64,000 nucleotides of DNA from Carettochelys insculpta (taxonomy: Eukaryota; Chordata; Testudines; Carettochelyidae): positions 6,653,837 through 6,717,836 of the forward strand of contig NC_134158.1 of assembly GCF_033958435.1 (NCBI RefSeq), written 5' to 3'. The position numbers were made by a program, and so were the translations under genes. Under the pieces are notes generated by a model. That model was not told where the DNA came from. It ran no database searches and saw only the letters and a program-made list of their open reading frames with translations. Within the stretch, counting starts at the first letter, position 1; each line of letters opens with the position of its first letter. Below are positions 54,183 to 64,000 of the stretch, piece by piece.

Positions 54183-57100
54183 GTACTGGAGCCTGGTTCC
54201 TGAGAATGGGCTGGGGGAGACCAAGACTGGATTGGGTGGGGGGAGGTGCAGGGGTTATGACTCCATCTTCTGTCAGTGACCCTGCTTCACCCCAGAACTT
54301 CTTCCCCCTCCTGCCTGGGGAGAGCTGGAGCCCCCTGTCCCCCGGGGAGGCCGGGCAATTGTGGAGAGCCAGGGGTCTTGGGGGATTAAGAGCAACTCCT
54401 GGCCTGTGTCCCTGCCCCCAGATCTGTGGCTCCCTACAGCTCAGCTGTGGGGATGAGGCCCTGCTCCCCAGCCACAGCCAGTTCATAACAGCTGCATAGG
54501 GAGCCATGGACCCCACTTTCTATCCTGGGGGAAAGAGCTTGGGCCTGGGGCTGCCCTCTGCACCCCAGAGAAGGGGGGGTGCTCTCCACCTCATTCTTGC
54601 CCCCTACTTTTGAGAAACTTCCACCCATCCTGGGTCAGGCCAGGCACTCAGTGGAAGGAGCAGCTGCCCCAATCCCCTGGTCTGTGGGCAGTAGGGCTGG
54701 GATTCTTCCCAGTGGCTCTCAGTGTCCTGACCCCTGACTGCAGGGGATGTTGGGGCTGGTGTGTCAGACTCCTTAGGACAGCACAGGCCCAGCCCTGCCT
54801 GATTTTCCCTGCCGCCCACCTGCCCTTCACTGCTTTGCCAGTGTGAGAGCCCCATGTGTGGGGATGGGAGCTTGACCTGGGAGGGGTGAGTGGGGACAAG
54901 GGGCTGACACTCAGCAGTGGCAAGGCAGGGGTGGGGGGCACCTTGAGCTCCTGTCCCCAGAACACAGGTCCTTCCTTTTGTGCCCCTGAGCTTGCTGGCC
55001 TGGTGGCAGCCTGGCTGGGAGTGCCCAGGTGGGGGCACTGGGCTGAGGGGAGGGAGGGGCTGTTCCGCCTGAGCTTCCGGGTGTCTCTCCAGAGAGTCTC
55101 AGGAGGAGCAAGAGACACAAGGAGGCCTGTCCTAGGGCGGCTGCGGCCCCAGTGTGATCAGTGAATTGCAGCCTGGCAGTTCTGGCTGACGGGTCCCTCT
55201 TTCAGGTCCTGGAGCCAATGGCAGGAGATGCCGAGCACGAATGGTCGTGGTCGCCCAGGTACTTCTCGTGTCAGCTTTGGTCGCTGCCATCATTGCTGTG
55301 GCTGGTGAGTTCCCATCCTCCGCCCTCGTCCCTCCCATCTCTGCACATCCCACCCCCGGGAGCTGCCGCAGTTGGTCTCCTCTGGGCTGTCTGCCCGCCC
55401 CTGGGACACAGGATCCTGGGGGGGATGTTCCTCCTGGAGCTGGCTCCTTCCAGGCCCCTGCCTTGGGCTCAGGCTGTGAGCTGGGACAGTGTGACATGCA
55501 CTCCCCAGCTTATCTGTGAGCACTGCAGACCCCAGTCACCGTGGCCATGTGCTGAGGCAGTCACTTAGTGGGGTATCTGAGGGGATGGGGGCAGAGCACC
55601 TAGGAGCCCTTTGGCTGTGCTGTGACCAGCCTGGCCTCCCCACATCTTTGGGCCCTGGCTGGGGCTGGGCAGCAGATGCTGTCTCCAGCTCATCTCAGTA
55701 ACACAGGAAACTATATGCTCTGTTTTTCCATTCATGTGTGGAATAAATTTTGTGCACCAATATGGAGGTGATGTGCACCACAGCAGAAACCAAAAACCTA
55801 CTTGTAATACAGCAGGGGTGTCCAACCAGTTAGACAAAAGGAACCAAAATAGCTGTATGTGAAGTCCAGCGAGCCGTGTATTGTATAAATAGACATCTGT
55901 TTATTGAGATTATCTTACACTGTAGGTATACTTCTCTCCTGCTCTCTGAAAGATGGACAATAGCTGGCTCAATGCTTCCCCCTCCTGCTGTGCCAGGCAA
56001 CCACAGCCCCTCTGCTTTAATCCAAGGCCTCCCCAGAGGCAGGCACCCCTAGCTCTCCCTCCCAACCCAATGTGTCTTCTCCTCCTTACCTGGCTGATCT
56101 GGCACAGGCATCTCTGCCAGCCTTAGTCTGTGCCCCCTGGACAGTCCTGGGTGGTGTCCCTATGCAGCTGGGTGAAGGGGTCAGTTGACCCTGTTCGGCG
56201 GCTGCTGTCAATGTCACATGCTCCAGCTGGAGTGCAGGGCAGGAGGCAGCCACGTTTTGACTGGGTCCTGGAGCCGTGTGCTTTGCCCAGAACTTTGTCT
56301 CATGGCTTCATTTTGAAATGGGTGGTGGCGGGGGGGTGGGGGTTGGTGGTGAATGACTTAGGCTACTTCTACATGTGCAGCCAACATCAAAATAGCTTAT
56401 TTCGATGTTGCAACATCGAAATAGTCTATTTCAATGAATAACGTCTACATGTCCTCCAGGGCCAGCAACGTCGATGTTCAACTTCGACGTTGCTCAGCCC
56501 AACATCGAAATAGGCGCTGCGAGGGAACGTCTACACGTCAAAGTAGCACACATCGAAATAGGGATGCCAGGCACAGCTGCAGACAGGGTCACAGGGCGGA
56601 CTCAACAGCAATCCGCTCCCTTAAAGGGCCCCTCCCAGACACAGTTGCACTAAACAACACAAGGTACACAGAGCTGACAACTGGTTGCAGACCCTGTGCC
56701 TGCAGCATGGATCCCCAGCTGCCGCAGAAGCAGCCAGAAGCCCTGGGCTAAGGGCTGCTGCCCACGGTGACCATAGAGCCCCGCAGGGGCTGGAGAGAGA
56801 GCATCTCTCAACCCCCCAGCTGATGGCCGCCATGGAGGACCCAGCAATTTCGATGTTGCGGGATGCGGCTCGTCTACACGGTCCCTACTTCGACGTTGAA
56901 CGTCGAAGTAGGGCGCTATTCCTATCTCCTCATGAGGTTAGTGACTTCGACGTCTCGCCGCCTAACGTCGAAGTTAACTTCGAAATAGCACCCGACGCGT
57001 GTAGACGCGACAGGCACTATTTCGAAGTTGGTGCCGCTACTTCGAAGTAGCGTGCACGTGTAGACGCAGCTTTAGTGTTTCAATTGGGCATCTGCACCTG

Positions 57101-58766
57101 TCTAACACCCATCCTCCTGCAGAGCGGAAGGCCTGGCTGATTTCTTTTTTTAGTACTGTTCTCGGCGCTGGGGTGTAAAACACTTGATCATTCTTGGACC
57201 CATCTGACTGGTCACTTTACCTATTGGTCTCTGTACCAGTCAAGTGCTCAACTCTAGGGGCAGCTCTGACCCCCCCCTTCACCCCACCCTGTTACTGTCT
57301 CATCCTCAGTGCTGGCTGCTAAGCCTCGATCAGCTGCTCTGGGCCTGGCTGCTGAGCACTGCTGCCTGGATGTCTGGGTCGGGTACCAGGGGAAATGCTA
57401 CTATTTCTCTGAGGATGAAGGAAACTGGACCGACAGCCAGAGCCACTGCTCTGCCCTGGGAGCCTCCCTGGCTGGGATCGACACCCTGCAGGAAATGGTG
57501 AGTCTCCTATTGCAATGGCCTGGGCTCTGCCCTGCTGGGGGGGAAGAGCAGCTCTGAGCCCTTGTGCTGGGAGCCCAGAGTGAATGGACGCCCAGGTGCA
57601 GAATGCCTGGCCTGGTTGGGCCCAGGACCTCACTGTGTGACCACAGGGATTGTCCCATCTGCTGCCCCTGCTCCACATAGGAAGGTGGCCCCTGTCTAGG
57701 GCTGGGCTGCTCAGGCATCTCCTGGCTCCGGAATGGGGCTGAGCACAGCCCTGCTCCTGCCTTGGGGATGGGCAAGGAGCGGCCAGCTGAGGATGGGGCC
57801 TGGGATCTCTTCCCATCTCAGCTGGACTCTGCCCCTCCACAACCTCGCTGTGAGGAGCAGCAGCTGCTCTGGGGGCCAGATGTCTGCACAGGGCTTAGAA
57901 TCAGCAGCTGCCCTGGCCAGGAGGAGTTGAGTGCAGGTGATGGGGAGCAGAAACGTGTGCAGTGGGTCATACTTGCTGCCTGGGGGACCTTGTGCCTCAC
58001 AAGAGGGAGATTGCACCCACCTCCTCACAATAAACTGAGTGCCCTTCAGTGTGTGCCAGCCAGGGTCAGGGGATGAAGCGCTGGGGCTGACCCCTGCTGT
58101 CCTTTGGCTTTATTCAAGGCCTTCCTGCTGCGCTATATGGGTGGCTATGATCACTGGGTTGGCCTCCAGCAGGAGCGGAATCAACCCTGGAAATGGACGA
58201 ATGGCACCAAATTCAACCACTGGTGAGCCTCTTACCCCTGCTCTCAGGGTCCTGGGGTCTGTGCTGGGCGAGCTCAGGGAGAGCCATTGCTGGGTGCCAG
58301 TGAGAACCCAGCCTTGCCCAGGGTCATTCCCTTCCTGTGTCAGCCAGATGGTGCCAGACTGTCCCTGGGTGTCTGGGCTCTTGCCCTGAGTGTGGGCTGG
58401 GTCTGTGGCATTTCAGTGAATGGGGGAAGCCCCCCAGTCTCTTTGGGGTGGAACGAGACACTCTCTCTGGCCCCAGCACGGAGAAACACCGGGTTTGCTG
58501 CACTCTGCTCCTGTGGGGCTGAGAGCAGCTGCTCCGCGCTCTGGCCTGTGACCTGAGAACGGGTCCCCTGGCTGGGACCTGCCTGGCCTCTGCCTGACTC
58601 AGCTTCCTGGCTGCTGTGCTGCAGGTTTGAGATCCGAGGAGGAGGTGACTGCGCCTACCTGAACAACCAGAACAGGGTCAGCAGCTCGCGGTGCTACTTG
58701 GAACGCCAGTGGGTCTGTAGCAAACCTGTTGGGACAGGCTCTGCGCTGGGAGGGGGCTCACAGTGA
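54110..58766 (+). CDS. CLEC2D-like: Gene B: CLEC2D-like C-type lectin, five coding exons, complete
   Basis: Predicted 201-residue type II membrane lectin, tandem paralogue of gene A. Exons: 54110-54182 (residues 1-24), 55206-55304 (transmembrane, helix about 37-58), 57310-57497, 58119-58222, 58625-58766 (TGA). Sizes 73, 99, 188, 104 and 142 nt give one open frame. Motifs: CCLDVWVGYQGKCYYF at 75-90, EGNWTDS, HWVGL at 132-136, WKWTNGTKF, DCAYLNN at 163-169 and RQWVCSK at 182-188. The usual CP(D/E)xW start is altered to CLDVW, while all lectin cysteines (76, 87, 104, 164, 178, 186) remain. Introns are homologous to those of A, but intron 2 carries a MITE at 56362-57073 that A lacks. A TATA promoter lies about 0.65 kb upstream. 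Probably a cell-surface NKR-P1 ligand by family. Confidence 0.88.
55206..55304 (+). CDS. CLEC2D-like: Gene B exon 2: transmembrane exon
   Basis: CTCTTTCAG acceptor and GTGAGT donor bound 99 nt, phase 1 to 1. It encodes GRRCRAR and the helix MVVVAQVLLVSALVAAIIAV. Confidence 0.85.
55720..55900. repeat. Dispersed repeats in gene B intron 2
   Basis: TGTGGAATAAATTTTGTGCA (family of 26390 and 51610), then a hAT-like CAGGGGTGTCCAACC at 55812. Confidence 0.5.
56362..57073 (-). mobile_element. Harbinger-type MITE, 0.7-kb family, copy 3, in gene B intron 2
   Basis: Inverse orientation of copies 1 and 2. Ends GGCTACTTCTACATGTG and CACGTGTAGACGCAGCT, flanked by TTA on both sides (3-bp duplication, as for PIF/Harbinger). 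The 105- and 121-codon ORFs are again open (56434-56751, 56685-57050). Absent from intron 2 of gene A. Confidence 0.85.
57310..57497 (+). CDS. CLEC2D-like: Gene B exon 3: stalk and first lectin half
   Basis: CATCCTCAG acceptor and GTGAGT donor bound 188 nt. It encodes LAAKPRSAALG, CCLDVWVGYQGKCYYF, EGNWTDS and LAGIDTLQEM. Confidence 0.92.
58119..58222 (+). CDS. CLEC2D-like: Gene B exon 4: WVGL lectin exon
   Basis: TTATTCAAG acceptor and GTGAGC donor bound 104 nt encoding FLLRYMGGYDHWVGLQQE and WKWTNGTKFNHW. Confidence 0.9.
58625..58766 (+). CDS. CLEC2D-like: Gene B exon 5: lectin end and stop
   Basis: TGCTGCAG acceptor then 142 nt to TGA. It encodes FEIRGGGDCAYLNN, CYLERQWVCSK and a short tail. 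Confidence 0.9.
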
Positions 58767-59529
58767 GTCTCCTGGAAGTGACACTGATGCAGGCCACATG
58801 GCCTTGAACTACCTACACCTGTATTGATCAGCCTGCCAGCCTCCAGATCTCTCAGCCAGGCCCTGGGACTCTCCAACCCTGGACGTTCTTTTCTACCTTT
58901 TAAACTCGGGGTCCTATTCTCCAGCTCTTCTCTGCCCTGGGAGGCCCTGATTGGAGGAGGTGTCTGAGCTGCATGGTTTGGAAATGATGGGGAAACAGCA
59001 CAAGGGATGTCTACTTGTTCAGGCTGCAGAACAGTGTCTCTCAAAGGCAGCCCCCAGTTGATTGTTGTGCTACTGTGAGAGCCTCTAATGTGCCCCAACA
59101 ATCAGATGTTGAGTCTTGAAGTTGCCTTCAACATGCCATGAAGCCTAAGACACATCTTGCCCTTTGCTGTAGCCTGCTCTGTGGCAGGTGAACTGATCTG
59201 TGCAGGGGTCCATCTATATATCTCTGTATTTAATCATTTTCATACCACTTCTGTATTACGTCTCCATGTTTAAACTTCACTTCCAGAGGTTTATGTGAAG
59301 GCTTCTGTATATCTCTGCATTGTCACTTTACATAGCAGCTTTTTATAACCTGCTATGAAGTCTCTTTGCACTGAGCTGAATGTCTTTCTGCCAGGTTCTC
59401 TCTTCCCCACTTCTTTTTTTGATCCATTGCCCTGTTGAGTGAATGAGGTGAGTGGATAAGGCAGGAGAGGCAGCAACAGGTGCATTGGCTAGGGAGGGGA
59501 CAGATGCAAGAGCCATAAGACCTGTGAAC

Positions 59530-59660
59530 AATTATCAGGTGGCCGTGTTAGTCTGTAGCTTCGAGGACAAGTCTTGGGGCACCTTTCAGGCTAACAGATA
59601 TTTTGGAGCATCAGCTTTCGTGAGCAGAGACCCACTTCATCAGATGCATGAGAGGGGCTG
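59530..59660 (-). repeat. Penelope-like tail fragment (minus)
   Basis: GCTTTCGTGAGCAGAGACCC and GGCACCTTTCAGGCTAACAG are the reverse complement of the common tail. Confidence 0.6.
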
Positions 59661-60133
59661 GGGGGGGGTTGTTCAAAGAAGTACTTGAAGAGTAATAGGC
59701 AGTCTGTCCTGTCCAGTGTCTCGAGCTTGCACAGGCTCATTGCTTGTGGACTCGCATGTGGCTGAGGAGTCCAAGCTTGGAACGGCCTGGGCATCCACAG
59801 TGGGGAGCAAGGGAATTGTCCTGGCTCTGTTAGTTTGGCTTTTGCTTTCTTCTCAAAGCATCTGAGGCACACACATCACTGCTCTTCAAAGTTGTCGTAC
59901 GAGAGCACGCCAGCCTGTTTGTTTTTTTTGCGTGCTGATCTGGTCTTAAACCAGCATGAGCAACGTTGGCCTTCACGCAGTCTTTATACCTCTGGCAAAG
60001 CCTCCTTTGATTCCTCTTGCCCTCGGAGAGCTCACGGTAGAGGAGTTGCTTGGGGTGGTGGTGGGGGGGTGTCAGGTGTATTTAAAGGGGGGGGTGGGTC
60101 CCAGTAAAAGGGAGGGTTGGAGTTGACAAGGTC

Positions 60134-61165
60134 TATTCAGTCAGGGTGGAAATGGCCCATTCTCAGTAGTATACATCAAGAGAGGAGAAAAGTCAGATCA
60201 GTCGGGGCGGGGGGGTGGCCCACTGTCAGATTCTAATGTGAAGGTCTGAACATAGAGAACAGAGAAACTGCTTTTGTAAGGGGCCAGCCAGTCCCAGCCT
60301 CTGTTTAATCCTTGGTTGAAGGAGTCAAGTTTGCAAATGAATTGTAGCTCATTTTTCTCCATTTTATTTTTGCAACTTTGTTTGTAGGACTGCTACTGTT
60401 AAATCTGTTACTGAGTGTCCAGGGAGATTGAAATGTTGCCATTCCTTATGTCTGATTTATGTCCATTTATTCTTTTATATAGAGAGACTGTCCAGTTTGG
60501 CCAATGTAAATTGCAGTGGGGCATTGCTAGCACATGATGGCACCATGATTTCAACAGTTTCCAACCCACCATCAACCATAGCCTGGACCAGTCCACACAA
60601 GAGATCCACTTCCTGGACACTACTGGGCAGATAAGCAATGGTCACATAAATACCACCTGATATCAAAAACCCATGGACCAATATGCTTATCTGCATGCCT
60701 CCAGCTTCCATCCAGGGCACACTATGCAATCCATTGTATACAGCCACGCACTATGGTACAACTGTATTTGCTCTGATCCATCAGGCAGAGACAAATGCCT
60801 ACAAGCCCTTTACCAAGCTTTCCTCAAACCACACTACCCACTTAAGGAAGTGAAGAAACAGGTCTATTCAGAGTGGAAATGGCCCATTCTTAGTAGCATA
60901 CATCATCAAGAGGATTAAAAACAAGTCAGATCAGTCAGGGTGATGTGGCCTGTTGTCAGATCCTAGCAGGGATGTGTGAACTTCCAGCACAGAGAAGCTG
61001 CTTTGGTAACAGGCCAGCCGCTCTGTCTGTTTAATCCTTGGTTGATGGAGTTAAATTTGCAAAGGAATTGCAGCTCAGAGATTGGTTTTATTTTTGAAGT
61101 TTTTTCATTTGTAGGACTGCTACATTTAAATCTGCTACTGAGCATCCAGGGAGATGTAGAATATT
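60134..61165. mobile_element. Penelope-like element mosaic
   Basis: 60134-60510, minus strand: end of the GIY-YIG domain (YKRINGHKSDIRNGN) and following region. 60550-60905, plus strand: the reverse-transcriptase C-terminal region (YLHASSFHPGH, SIVYSHALWYN, CICSDPSGRDK). 60860-61165, minus strand: a second copy of the first segment (for example TTTAATCCTTGGTTGA in both). So an RT piece lies inverted between two direct copies of the 3' region. All frames are broken. Confidence 0.75.
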
Positions 61166-61229
61166 CTGCAGCAGCAGCCTCTGGAGCCACTGAGCAGCCA
61201 GCTGCAGTGGCTCCATGTGTGAAATCAGT

Positions 61230-61645
61230 CTGTGGAAAGTGCTGGGGAGGGGTGACTACACCATTGGCAAGCCCTGGTGAAAGAGTGTAGCCGCAGTGCA
61301 AGGTGGGATTGGTTGTACCCATGTGACTTTGAGCTCTTGTCTCCAGTCACTTAGATGGCTTTCACTGAAAAGGGGTGTGGCTTTTTTCACTGGCACAAAC
61401 TAGATTAGGTGACTTTTTGAAATCAGCAAATGCACCAGTCCACTGCAGGCTAAAAATGGGGGTGGGAAATCCAGCTTTTATAGCCATATGCTGTCTTAAT
61501 GGTTCTTTCATCATTACCTCTGATTGGTCACATTCCAATTAGCTCCATAACTTTCATCAGGCGCCAGCTGTGTAATAAATGCCCAAACTTCCCTTAGGTA
61601 TGAACATCCCTGTGTAACTGTCCTGTGCGTTTGTTAATCTCAGCT
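61230..61645 (+). repeat. Duplicated flank segment, copy 2
   Basis: Paralogue of 50470-50857, about 10.8 kb apart, in the same order downstream of gene B. Confidence 0.7.
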
Positions 61646-62100
61646 GCTTCTTCGAGTGGTCCCCGTGGGTGCTCCACAGTAGGTGGTGTCGGGCTCACCC
61701 CGGTGCCGCAGCTCAGAAGTTCTTCAGTCTCCCTTGGGTCGTGCATGTGCCGATGCGCGTCGGCTCTTCGCGCTTACGGTCATGTGCGCGATCCGGTTCC
61801 CGCCAGTTCCTTCTCGACCGCCAACGGGTGCAGACGGAATCCTCTCCGGCTCCAACGCCCGAGACAAACTCATTTTATTCGTGTTAATAGTTAGCAGTTA
61901 TTTAGTTTACCATGTTTATAGTTGGTTTTAGAAGTACAAGACTGTTTTAAGGATGGGAGCGGCCACCTCCAGGTGGGCCCGCTAGTTTTGTCAAGCCTTC
62001 AAAGGCCAACAGTTGCTATTGTTTGGCAAATAGACTTAAGTGCGCTGTTAGCACTTAAGGACTCAGAGTTAAATTCTAACAATGTCGTTCCCCAGTTTTA
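61646..62100. repeat. Unclassified repeat-like segment upstream of the retroviral remnant
   Basis: GCTTCTTCGAGTGGTCCCCG opens a CpG-bearing segment followed by AT-rich DNA. It looks repeat-derived, possibly an LTR, but no ends were confirmed. Confidence 0.3.
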
Positions 62101-62104
62101 AAAA

Positions 62105-62503
62105 GTGCGAATCTTGCTGGCAGCAAAGGGAGGGACCTGCGCTCTCATTGGAACAGAATGCTGTGTATATATACCTGATAATACTAACGATGTAATAAAT
62201 CGCGCTAGTCACTGGGAGCAAATTGCATACCTTCCCCACAAAGAGCCAAGTTCCTTGTGGAAATGGCTAAGTGGTTTCTTTAATTTCTCTAGCCTAGGAA
62301 ACTGGTTGTTTCAAAGAATTCTAACTATCTTATTTGGAATTTTAATGATTTTTGTATGTTTCCAATTAATCTTTTATTGTATCCAAAGCTGTGCAAGGCA
62401 CACCATCCAACAGGTTACCCCTAACCAGAGTGCCAATCTGATGGTTTTAAATATCACCGATGAGAGAAATGAAAAAGAATGGTTAATGTATGGAACCTGG
62501 TAA
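62105..62503 (+). pseudogene. Endogenous retrovirus env remnant, transmembrane subunit end
   Basis: A 132-codon open frame with the CX6CC motif (residues 12-20) of gammaretrovirus-type transmembrane subunits, an extracellular helix region and a hydrophobic anchor at about residues 69-95, then a cytoplasmic tail and a stop. The surface subunit, fusion peptide and upstream part are absent, so it is 5' truncated. It is followed by a purine tract and an LTR. Confidence 0.8.
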
Positions 62504-62529
62504 TTGTTGGTCATAGGCGTAGCTTGACC

Positions 62530-62973
62530 AAAAGGAGGGATTGTGGAAGTATAAGATGTGATATTGTACATAAGGGTTACATTGTAAAAAGAAATTAAAT
62601 TGCACTGATACAACGTTGCTTCTAAGCTCAACAAGGGGAGGTTATGCTGATTTAAACAGAGCCAGCTGTGCCTGGAAAAGCAGGAACCAGAGCATTAGGT
62701 ACTAAATGGCAATTAATTAAGGTAACTAAGGAGTCATTGGCAGGGGATTGCTGAGGGTGATATGGAAATGACCTGACTGGTCTCAGGGACTATATGGGGG
62801 TGTGTGTGTCTGTCTTTTTTTCTTCCTTTGTCTATTAACTTGCCTTCTTGATCTGTATAAATTAAGAGACCTGGGCCCTGGGAGGGGGCTGACTTTTCTA
62901 AAGGTATTAGCAGAGCAGCTTTGCTAATAAACAGTGGTCTGACAAATTGTGAGTCTTGAGTCTAACTTTGACA
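62530..62973 (+). repeat. Polypurine tract and 3' LTR of the endogenous retrovirus
   Basis: AAAAGGAGGGAT precedes TGTGGAAG at 62542. The LTR has TATAAATT near 62856 and AATAAA at 62926-62931, and plausibly ends in CA at 62972-62973, about 432 bp. Boundaries are by pattern; no second LTR is available for comparison. Confidence 0.65.
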
Positions 62974-63029
62974 GTACTTAGAACAACAAGTCGGTCGTTA
63001 GAAAAACAAACTCTCCTTTTAACTGCCTG

Positions 63030-63870
63030 TGTGGTGGTACTGAAGGCAAATGGGCAATCCTGGCGTGTAACGATCGATTTTTCTGAAGGACTAACAAAGG
63101 CACGATCCCCAGAGCCCCTACTGTTGCTGACGTGACATGGGTCATACAGAGGGTGCAAGTCGCATCTAGATATTTTTTCAGTGTTTGACTTGGTGAACTG
63201 CTTCTTTACCATCCCTCTGCACCCAGATTTTCAGGCCCAATTTCCATTTACTGTAATAGAACAACCTTGGGCTTCCTGATGGTTACCACAGGGTTTTCAG
63301 AACTCCTCAGCTGTCACCCACCCCCATGTGCCAGCTCGGCTGGACTGCCGGCATCCCTAAGACAGGCCTCTTGTGTTGGCCTGTGTAGGTGATATCTTAA
63401 TATTTGGGGGAAACTGAGGCAAGAGTCCAACAACTTACTGAAAACATCCTGGCACTGATCCAAGAAACAGGATATAAGGTGAGTGTAGGAAAAGCTCAGC
63501 TAGTCCAATCTTGGTGAACTTATCTGGGCCCAGTGAGTGGAAGGAAGGGAAGACAAGTGGCCCATGGGAAAAGTAAGGCCTGGCCATAAGTGTCTGCTCC
63601 CTCCTTCCCAGTCTTGCTGGGAGGGTATAACTTCTGAGACCACACGTTCATGCTGCAATCACTGCCCCTATGGAAATCGATAAAGATGCGGTGGGCTTGG
63701 GGCCCGGAACGCAATGCTGCCTGAGCTGGTTAAAGCACAAGGTAGCCATGGCTCCAGCCTTGCACTTTCCTGGTGAACCAAAGCCTTTCGCTAGCTGCCA
63801 AGGATGCAGCTCTGGCAGCTGTGCTGTTACAGAGCAATGAAGAAAGAAAGCTGGTCCCAGCAGCATGTGT
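63030..63870 (+). pseudogene. Gammaretrovirus-type pol remnant (reverse transcriptase to connection region)
   Basis: Broken frames encode RT pieces: the FFTIPLHP fingers/palm segment at about 63200, a QGFQNS segment at about 63290, an altered YVDD-box segment with DILIFG at about 63385, and a connection-like segment at 63735-63865. Stops and shifts throughout. It lies directly 3' of the LTR with no gag or primer-binding site, so it belongs to a truncated second copy or a rearranged one. Confidence 0.7.
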
Positions 63871-63935
63871 AAGGTTTCTGCACCTGGGCCCTTGGTGGCT
63901 GAAGCCCTGTGCTCTATCTACCACCTGAGCTCCAG
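63871..63935 (-). repeat. tRNA-like A-box sequence
   Basis: On the minus strand, GAGCTCAGGTGGTAGATAGAGC resembles a tRNA D arm with a small insertion. The B box and stems are poor, so probably a decayed tRNA-like sequence. Confidence 0.25.
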
Positions 63936-64000
63936 GCCTGCTGCCTCTTAGCCACGCGTGTAGAGCAGAGAACCTAGCACGTGGCCTCAGTGCCTCTGGG

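Noticed and set aside
1..64000. CRISPR arrays, operons, prokaryotic mobile elements or rRNA
   Set aside because: No regularly spaced identical repeats, no closely packed genes and no rRNA-like sequence; the DNA is vertebrate.

Overview
The window is vertebrate nuclear DNA, most likely from a turtle and less likely from another sauropsid. I infer this from the interspersed repeats: many CR1 LINE copies (five or more with the conserved CR1 3' end, one with a 264-codon reverse-transcriptase ORF), Penelope-like element tails, PIF/Harbinger-type MITEs and a decayed Harbinger transposase, hAT and Tigger-like fragments, a tRNA-derived SINE with a CR1-like tail, and one endogenous retrovirus remnant. 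Genes are split by introns with GT-AG junctions and conserved phases. No prokaryotic features were seen.

Four C-type-lectin-like receptor genes can be assembled exon by exon. Gene D (+, coding exons at 2556-12589, first exon outside the window or not found) is an NK-receptor-type lectin resembling KLRB1/NKR-P1 or KLRF. Gene C (-, 24220 to 17622), gene A (+, 44822-48426) and gene B (+, 54110-58766) are complete five-coding-exon genes of the CLEC2 type (CLEC2D/CD69-like), predicted at 204, 203 and 201 residues. In A, B and C the coding exons have the same phase order (1, 1, 0, 2), exons 3 and 4 are exactly 188 and 104 nt, and no frameshift or premature stop was found. D and C are convergent; A and B are tandem paralogues in the same orientation.

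Layout: 1-12.8 kb gene D with repeat-filled introns; 12.8-17.6 kb MITE, CR1 and a Harbinger transposase pseudogene; 17.6-24.2 kb gene C, with tRNA-like sequences in intron 4 to 3 territory; 24.2-44.7 kb a 20-kb gene-poor stretch with a probable LTR, Penelope and CR1 copies, an orphan CpG island with a TATA box near 29.8 kb, several MITEs, a 2-kb CR1, and a second CpG island at 41.2-42.2 kb; 44.8-48.4 kb gene A; 48.4-53.3 kb duplicated flanking sequence and repeats; 53.3-58.8 kb promoter and gene B; 58.8-64 kb Penelope mosaic and retroviral remnants.

In mammals NKR-P1 receptors and CLEC2 (Clr/LLT1) ligands are genetically linked and bind each other. The same pairing of one NKR-P1-like gene with three CLEC2-like genes here suggests a linked receptor-ligand cluster of the NK-complex type. 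Binding itself is inference. The A/B duplication (about 10.5 kb per unit) includes introns and downstream sequence, and a MITE sits in intron 2 of B only.
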